The notes under the pieces are model-generated. The model had not been told where the DNA came from. It did no database searches and saw only the letters and a list, made by a program, of their open reading frames with translations. A stretch of DNA of 64,000 bases, taken from positions 3,208,687 to 3,272,686 of the forward strand of contig NZ_CP011883.2 of NCBI RefSeq assembly GCF_000340435.2, written 5' to 3'. Positions 60,145 to 64,000 of the stretch are shown one piece after another; position 1 is the stretch's first letter, and the number at the start of each line of letters is the position of its first letter. This stretch comes from Mycobacterium haemophilum DSM 44634. Lineage in GTDB: Bacteria; Actinomycetota; Actinomycetes; Mycobacteriales; Mycobacteriaceae. Both the position numbers and the translations under genes were made by a program.

Positions 60145-62200
60145 GCGATGCAAACGATCCGGGCGCACCCAGGGCCGCCGCGAGTTCGACTTCGCTGGTC
60201 ACCGGCAGATCGCAGGTCCGGCCGCGGCACACGTAGGCGGCGTCAGAACCATTCACGCGGTCCCGTCCAGCCAGCAGCGTTGACGAGTTCATCTCGCCGC
60301 CCACGACGATCGCCCCGCCCGGTGCCAGCCGGCGCGCGTCAGCCAGCAGAGATGACTGCTCGGGTTCTGAGGGGTTACAGGCGACCGCGATCTGCAGCGG
60401 TCCGCGCACCACGGATTCGGCCACGGCCAGCCAATGCCCGGCTGAGCGCGGCGCACGCGCCAGCAACACCGAATGCGCGCTCAGCGTGTTACCCGCGGCC
60501 AGCAAATAGCGCTCGGCGCGCGCACCATCGGTCAGGTGCGCAGCGGTCAGCAGCGCTTCGGTGATCGACGATGCCCCCGACGGCGTCGCCCCATCCTGCG
60601 GATCGGCAGGCCGCAGCATCAGCTGCTCGGCGTCGTCGGCGGTGTCGAACCAGCGGCCAGGGTGCGCTGCGTCGGCAAAGTGCCGCATCGCGGTGTCGAG
60701 CAGGTCGGTCGCCGTCGCCAGCCAGACCTTGTCGGAGGTCAGCTGGTAGAGCGCCAGCAGTCCGGTGGCCAACATCGCATGGTCTTCCAGGATCGCGGCA
60801 CTGTCACCGACCACCCCGCCCAGGCTGGTCCGCCGCAGCCGGCCGTCGACCATATGCAGGTCCAGCAACGCCGTCGCGCAGTCCCGCGCGGCTCGCGCCA
60901 ACTCGGGTTTTTGCAAGGCCACACTGGCCTCGGTCAAAGCGGTGATCGTCAGCCCGTTCCAGGCCGCGACGACCTTGTCATCGCGGCCGGGTTGGGCGCG
61001 GGTTCCCCGCGCAGCCAACAGCGCGGTCCGGATCCGTTGCAGTCGTTGCGGATCCGGATCCCCATGCAACTGCAGCACCGACGTCCCGTGTTCGAAGGTG
61101 CCGGACCCGGTGACGGCGAAAACGTCCGCGGCCCAACGGCCGTCTTCGGCGCCGAGCACCTCAGTCAGCTGCGCCGGCGTCCAAACATAGGTCGAACCCT
61201 CGCGACCGTCGGCGTCAGCATCCAGCGACGAAGTGAACATTCCCGCTCCGACGTTGGAGCGCAGCTCGTCGAGCAGAAAACGGGCGGTCTGCGTGGCGAC
61301 CCGGCGAGCTAGCTGGTCTCCGGTACGACGGGCCCAGTGTGCGTATGCGCGCAGCAGTAGCGCGTTGTCATACAGCATCTTCTCGAAATGTGGCACCACC
61401 CAGGCGTCGTCGACGCTGTACCGGGCGAACCCGCCGGCGAGTTGGTCGTAGATGCCGCCGCGGGCCATCGCGCTGCCGGTACGTGCGACCGCCTGTAGCA
61501 CGGCCGGCGACCCGGTGCGCTCATAGCTTCGCAGCAGCGCCTCCAGCAGCGCCGACGGCGGGAACTTGGGCGCTCCGCCGAAACCACCACGAACGGTGTC
61601 CTGGTCGCGCAGCACGGCTGCCACGGCGTGGTCGCACAGCGTCGACGTCACCGCCGAACCGCCGTCGGGCGGCCCCGGGAGCGCTCCAAATGCCCCGGCC
61701 ATCGAGCGTAACTCGCCGGCGATGTGGTCGGACGCCTCCTCGACGTCGGCGCGGCGGTCCCGCCAGGTGTCGGAAATAGCCGAAAGAAGCTGTAAGAAAG
61801 CGGCTTTCGGATAGTAAGTGCCGCAGAAAAACGGTCGGCCGTCGGGCGTCAGAAAACATGTCATCGGCCAGCCACCCTGTCCGGTGAGCGCGACGGTGGC
61901 GTTCATGTAGACCGCGTCGATGTCGGGCCGTTCCTCGCGGTCGACTTTGACACAGACGAATCCCGCGTTCATCGCGGCGGCCACCTCGTCGTCCTCGAAC
62001 GATTCGTGCGCCATGACATGGCACCAGTGACACGCGGCGTAGCCGACGGACAACAGGATCGGCACATCGCGCGCAGCGGCGTCTGCCTGTGCCCGTGGCG
62101 TCCATTGCTGCCAATGCACCGGGTTGTCGGCATGCTGGCGCAAATATGGGCTGGCGGCCAGGCCCAGGGTATTTGCGCGGGACGAATCAGCCGGGGTCAT
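60137..62200 (-). CDS. YyaL/SSP411 thioredoxin-domain protein (Rv1084)
   Basis: A 687-residue protein. The N-terminal DUF255 thioredoxin fold spans residues 1-160 with ASPYLRQHADNPVHW and the CHWCH active motif (SVGYAACHWCHVMAHESFEDDEVA). A six-hairpin glycosidase-like barrel follows (KMLYDNALLLRAYAHWARR, AWNGLTITALTEASV). It is widely conserved, but its reaction is unknown. The start at 62200 (MTPADSSRANTLGLAASPYL) overlaps the end of the upstream small gene by 14 bp, completing an mca-Rv1083-Rv1084 operon. Confidence 0.92.
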   Translation of the reverse strand: MTPADSSRANTLGLAASPYLRQHADNPVHWQQWTPRAQADAAARDVPILLSVGYAACHWCHVMAHESFEDDEVAAAMNAGFVCVKVDREERPDIDAVYMNATVALTGQGGWPMTCFLTPDGRPFFCGTYYPKAAFLQLLSAISDTWRDRRADVEEASDHIAGELRSMAGAFGALPGPPDGGSAVTSTLCDHAVAAVLRDQDTVRGGFGGAPKFPPSALLEALLRSYERTGSPAVLQAVARTGSAMARGGIYDQLAGGFARYSVDDAWVVPHFEKMLYDNALLLRAYAHWARRTGDQLARRVATQTARFLLDELRSNVGAGMFTSSLDADADGREGSTYVWTPAQLTEVLGAEDGRWAADVFAVTGSGTFEHGTSVLQLHGDPDPQRLQRIRTALLAARGTRAQPGRDDKVVAAWNGLTITALTEASVALQKPELARAARDCATALLDLHMVDGRLRRTSLGGVVGDSAAILEDHAMLATGLLALYQLTSDKVWLATATDLLDTAMRHFADAAHPGRWFDTADDAEQLMLRPADPQDGATPSGASSITEALLTAAHLTDGARAERYLLAAGNTLSAHSVLLARAPRSAGHWLAVAESVVRGPLQIAVACNPSEPEQSSLLADARRLAPGGAIVVGGEMNSSTLLAGRDRVNGSDAAYVCRGRTCDLPVTSEVELAAALGAPGSFASRA

Positions 62201-62492
62201 TGCCGGGTCCCGGTGGTCGCGCGGATCCGTTGCGATCGGTGCCGGGGGGCTCTTCACCAAGCTCACCGCCCAGGTCGGTGCCCTCGTCGGCGGCCTGATC
62301 AAGCTCAGGGTGCTCAGGGTCGAACGATTTGGGGACCTTTCTTAGTTGCCGGTTCATTGACCGCAACAGCAACAACGTGGCGATCAACAGCAGCACGATA
62401 ACCAGCAGGCCCATCGGGCTTGCCTTGCCAAAATCGGGCCCGTGGTGCTGCGGTGCGCCATCAGCAATCACGGTGAGAAAAATATGGCTCAC
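62187..62492 (-). CDS. Small membrane protein between mca and Rv1084 (Rv1083-like)
   Basis: A 101-residue protein. One TM helix (GLLVIVLLLIATLLLLRSM, residues 28-46) follows a short exported N-terminus. The tail is basic, then acidic and disordered (KVPKSFDPEHPELDQ). The GTG at 62492 overlaps the mca TGA as GTGA. A shorter version from the internal Met27 is possible. The operon position suggests a link to Mca or the thioredoxin-like protein, but nothing more can be said. Confidence 0.8.
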   Translation of the reverse strand: MSHIFLTVIADGAPQHHGPDFGKASPMGLLVIVLLLIATLLLLRSMNRQLRKVPKSFDPEHPELDQAADEGTDLGGELGEEPPGTDRNGSARPPGPGNDPG

Positions 62493-63361
62493 CCGTCTGC
62501 CTCGATTCCGGCGAACAAGTCGTGCTCCGGCACCCGGGTGGGGACCCGCGAGCGTGCCAACTCGAATTCCTCGGTCGGCCAGAGCCGCTGCTGCCAGGAG
62601 ATCGGCGCCGCGAAAAATTCGGCTTTGGGGTCGATCTGGGTGGCGTGCGCCCGCAACGCGTCGTCGCGCTGGCTGAAATACGCCGAGCACTCGACGCGCG
62701 TCGTCACCCGGGACTCAAACGGGTCGTGCTCGGGGTCCCACTGCGCGAGCCACTTGTCGAATGGACCAATTTGGCCATGCTTGGCGAATTCGTCGTGCAG
62801 CACCTGCATCCGCGCCCGCAGAAAGCCGTGGTTGTAGTACAGCTTGGACACCGTCCACGGCTCGCCGGCGTCGCCGAAACGCCGATAGTCGCAGGCCGCC
62901 TCGTAGGCATCGATCGAAACCTGGTGGCAGCGAATGTGGTCGGGATGCGGGTACCCGCCATTCTCGTCGTAGGTGGTCATCACGTGCGGACGAAACTCAC
63001 GAATCACCCGCACCAACGCCTCGGTGCATACTTCCAGCGGCATCAGCGCAAAGCAGTCGTCGGGCAGCGGGGGCGGCGGGTCGCCCTTGGGGAGGCCAGA
63101 GTCGATGAAGCCCAGCCAGGTGTGCTCAACCCCGAGGATCTCGGCTGCCTTCGCCATCTCGTCGCGGCGGATTTCGGCGATATGTCCATGTACATCGGGT
63201 AGGTCCATCGCCGGGTTGAGAATTTCGCCGCGCTCGCCGCCGGTCAACGTCACCACCAGCACCCGATGACCCTCGTCAGCGTAGCGGGCGAGAGTGGCAG
63301 CGCCCTTGCTGGACTCGTCGTCAGGGTGGGCGTGTACCGCCATCAACCGCAGTTCGCTCAC
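62489..63361 (-). CDS. mca: Mycothiol S-conjugate amidase
   Basis: A 290-residue LmbE-like zinc hydrolase. Metal motifs: HAHPDDE (residues 10-16) and the late GGYPHPDHIRCH. It cuts mycothiol conjugates to export toxins and drugs as mercapturates. It is longer at the C-terminus than MshB, which fits Mca. The GTG at 63361 (SELRLMAVHAHPDDES) gives the family length; the ORF runs much further upstream across a repeat. It is the first gene of the operon with Rv1083 and Rv1084 homologues. Confidence 0.95.
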   Translation of the reverse strand: MSELRLMAVHAHPDDESSKGAATLARYADEGHRVLVVTLTGGERGEILNPAMDLPDVHGHIAEIRRDEMAKAAEILGVEHTWLGFIDSGLPKGDPPPPLPDDCFALMPLEVCTEALVRVIREFRPHVMTTYDENGGYPHPDHIRCHQVSIDAYEAACDYRRFGDAGEPWTVSKLYYNHGFLRARMQVLHDEFAKHGQIGPFDKWLAQWDPEHDPFESRVTTRVECSAYFSQRDDALRAHATQIDPKAEFFAAPISWQQRLWPTEEFELARSRVPTRVPEHDLFAGIEADG

Positions 63362-63498
63362 ATGCCCCCTTGTCCGTTCGCCGGTCGACCGCCTGAGCCT
63401 ATAATTCCAGTTCTCGATCGATGCATCCCGTCGGCAGGGGTGCGGCACCCGACAAGCCACCCATGAACCGCGCTGACGACGATGCAGAGCAAAGAGCG

Positions 63499-63530
63499 AT
63501 GTGGGGGCACCTCCCGCTTGCGGGGGAGAG
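63499..63530. repeat. Copy of a dispersed mycobacterial hairpin repeat
   Basis: GATGTGGGGGCACCTCCCG followed by CTTGCGGGGGAGAGG forms a stem of CTCCCGC with GCGGGGGAG. Similar GTGGGGGTACC-CCCGCTTGCGGGGGA sequences are scattered in mycobacterial genomes. It lies just before the DUF4307 gene, and its final GAGAGGAG may serve as that gene's ribosome site. Confidence 0.6.
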
Positions 63531-63541
63531 GAGCGGCGCAG

Positions 63542-63976
63542 ATGAACCCAGCTGCCCTCCCGCTTCCCGAGACCCGTTACGGACGTCCCCGACTGTCCGC
63601 CAAATCGCGGCGCCGCGGCGTCATCGCCCTGGCCGTGTTGGCCGTCACTGCCGGCACCGCCATCGCTGTCATCGGCTACCAACGGCTCGGCACCAGCGAC
63701 GTCGCGGGCTCGCTGGCCGGCTACCAAGTGATCGACGACGAGACGGTGTTGGTGACGATCAGCGTGACGCGCTCCGACCCGTCGCGTCCGGTGGATTGCA
63801 TTGTGCGGGTTCGGTCCAAAGACGGCAGCGAGACAGGTAGGCGTGAGGTGCTGGTCGCGCCATCCGAGGCGACCACGGTGCAGGTGACGACGACGGTCAA
63901 ATCCGCCCGACCACCGGTGATGGCCGATATCTATGGCTGCGGCACCGACGTGCCGGGATACCTGCGCCCAGCCTGA
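63542..63976 (+). CDS. DUF4307 membrane protein (Rv1081c)
   Basis: A 144-residue protein, the same length as Rv1081c. One TM helix (GVIALAVLAVTAGTAIAVIGY, residues 26-46) anchors a beta-rich extracytoplasmic DUF4307 domain with two Cys (PVDCIVRV and IYGCGTDV) that could form a disulfide. It is back to back with mca. In H37Rv greA follows, which would start just outside this window. Confidence 0.92.
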   Translation: MNPAALPLPETRYGRPRLSAKSRRRGVIALAVLAVTAGTAIAVIGYQRLGTSDVAGSLAGYQVIDDETVLVTISVTRSDPSRPVDCIVRVRSKDGSETGRREVLVAPSEATTVQVTTTVKSARPPVMADIYGCGTDVPGYLRPA

Positions 63977-64000
63977 CCGAGCGACAAATGCTAGCCGACG

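Noticed and set aside
1..64000. tRNA, rRNA or complete insertion sequence
   Set aside because: No cloverleaf-like segment with a TTCGAATC-type arm, no rRNA stretch, and no transposase with terminal repeats was found by reading.

Overview
The window is chromosomal DNA from a slow-growing Mycobacterium related to, but apparently not inside, the M. tuberculosis complex. High-GC codon use, a PE_PGRS gene, PPE fragments, an REP13E12-type HNH gene, an MmpL transporter, the mycothiol enzyme Mca and many recognisable orthologues all point there. From memory of H37Rv, the backbone runs colinear with Rv1152 to Rv1081c but in reverse orientation. Several H37Rv genes of that interval are missing (methylcitrate genes prpC/prpD and their regulator, echA10/11, PE_PGRS21/22, PE9, celA2b, mazEF3). 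Other genes take their place, so this looks like a sister species. The species is inference.

Layout. 1-8.6 kb: end of an unidentified gene, GntR regulator, class III sirtuin, three 59-bp tandem repeats, methyltransferase, an uninterrupted mmpL13 with a perfect palindrome upstream, SDR, alpha-methylacyl-CoA racemase, CPBP protease. 8.6-11.2 kb: a compact operon of type III polyketide synthase, ICMT-like membrane methyltransferase and FAD monooxygenase, the same architecture as the Streptomyces srsABC phenolic-lipid operon. 11.2-15.3 kb: a decay zone with an unidentified remnant, two PPE fragments, a P450 tail and an intact REP13E12-type HNH gene. 15.3-21.9 kb: cobalamin riboswitch and metE, DUF3556 membrane protein, flavin amine oxidase, DoxX. 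22-29.8 kb: short PPDK and partner, VapBC, WES/DGAT-like protein, epoxide hydrolase, TetR, VOC protein, and an amidohydrolase with a consensus promoter that predicts a leaderless transcript. 29.8-38 kb: PE_PGRS, bpoB remnant, gnd2-zwf1, small genes, and a broken relBE-like locus.

38-49 kb is conserved housekeeping: ychF, a DUF6542-like gene, ispH, Rv1109c-xseA-xseB, 3beta-HSD, dienelactone hydrolase, DUF4245, glpX, fumarase. 49-64 kb: class III adenylate cyclase, polysaccharide deacetylase, phoH2 with a likely phoAT antitoxin ORF, desA2, glyA1, coaA, a membrane gene broken by two frameshifts, Z-FPP synthase, hemolysin III, and the mca-Rv1083-Rv1084 operon.

The genes cover one-carbon and methionine metabolism (metE, glyA1), central carbon flux (zwf1/gnd2, glpX, fum, ppdK), isoprenoid supply (ispH, Z-FPP synthase), branched-lipid and sterol oxidation (mcr, 3beta-HSD), CoA synthesis and thiol detoxification. 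The accessory parts are a possible phenolic-lipid pathway, an orphan regulated mmpL, and several toxin-antitoxin loci at different stages of decay.
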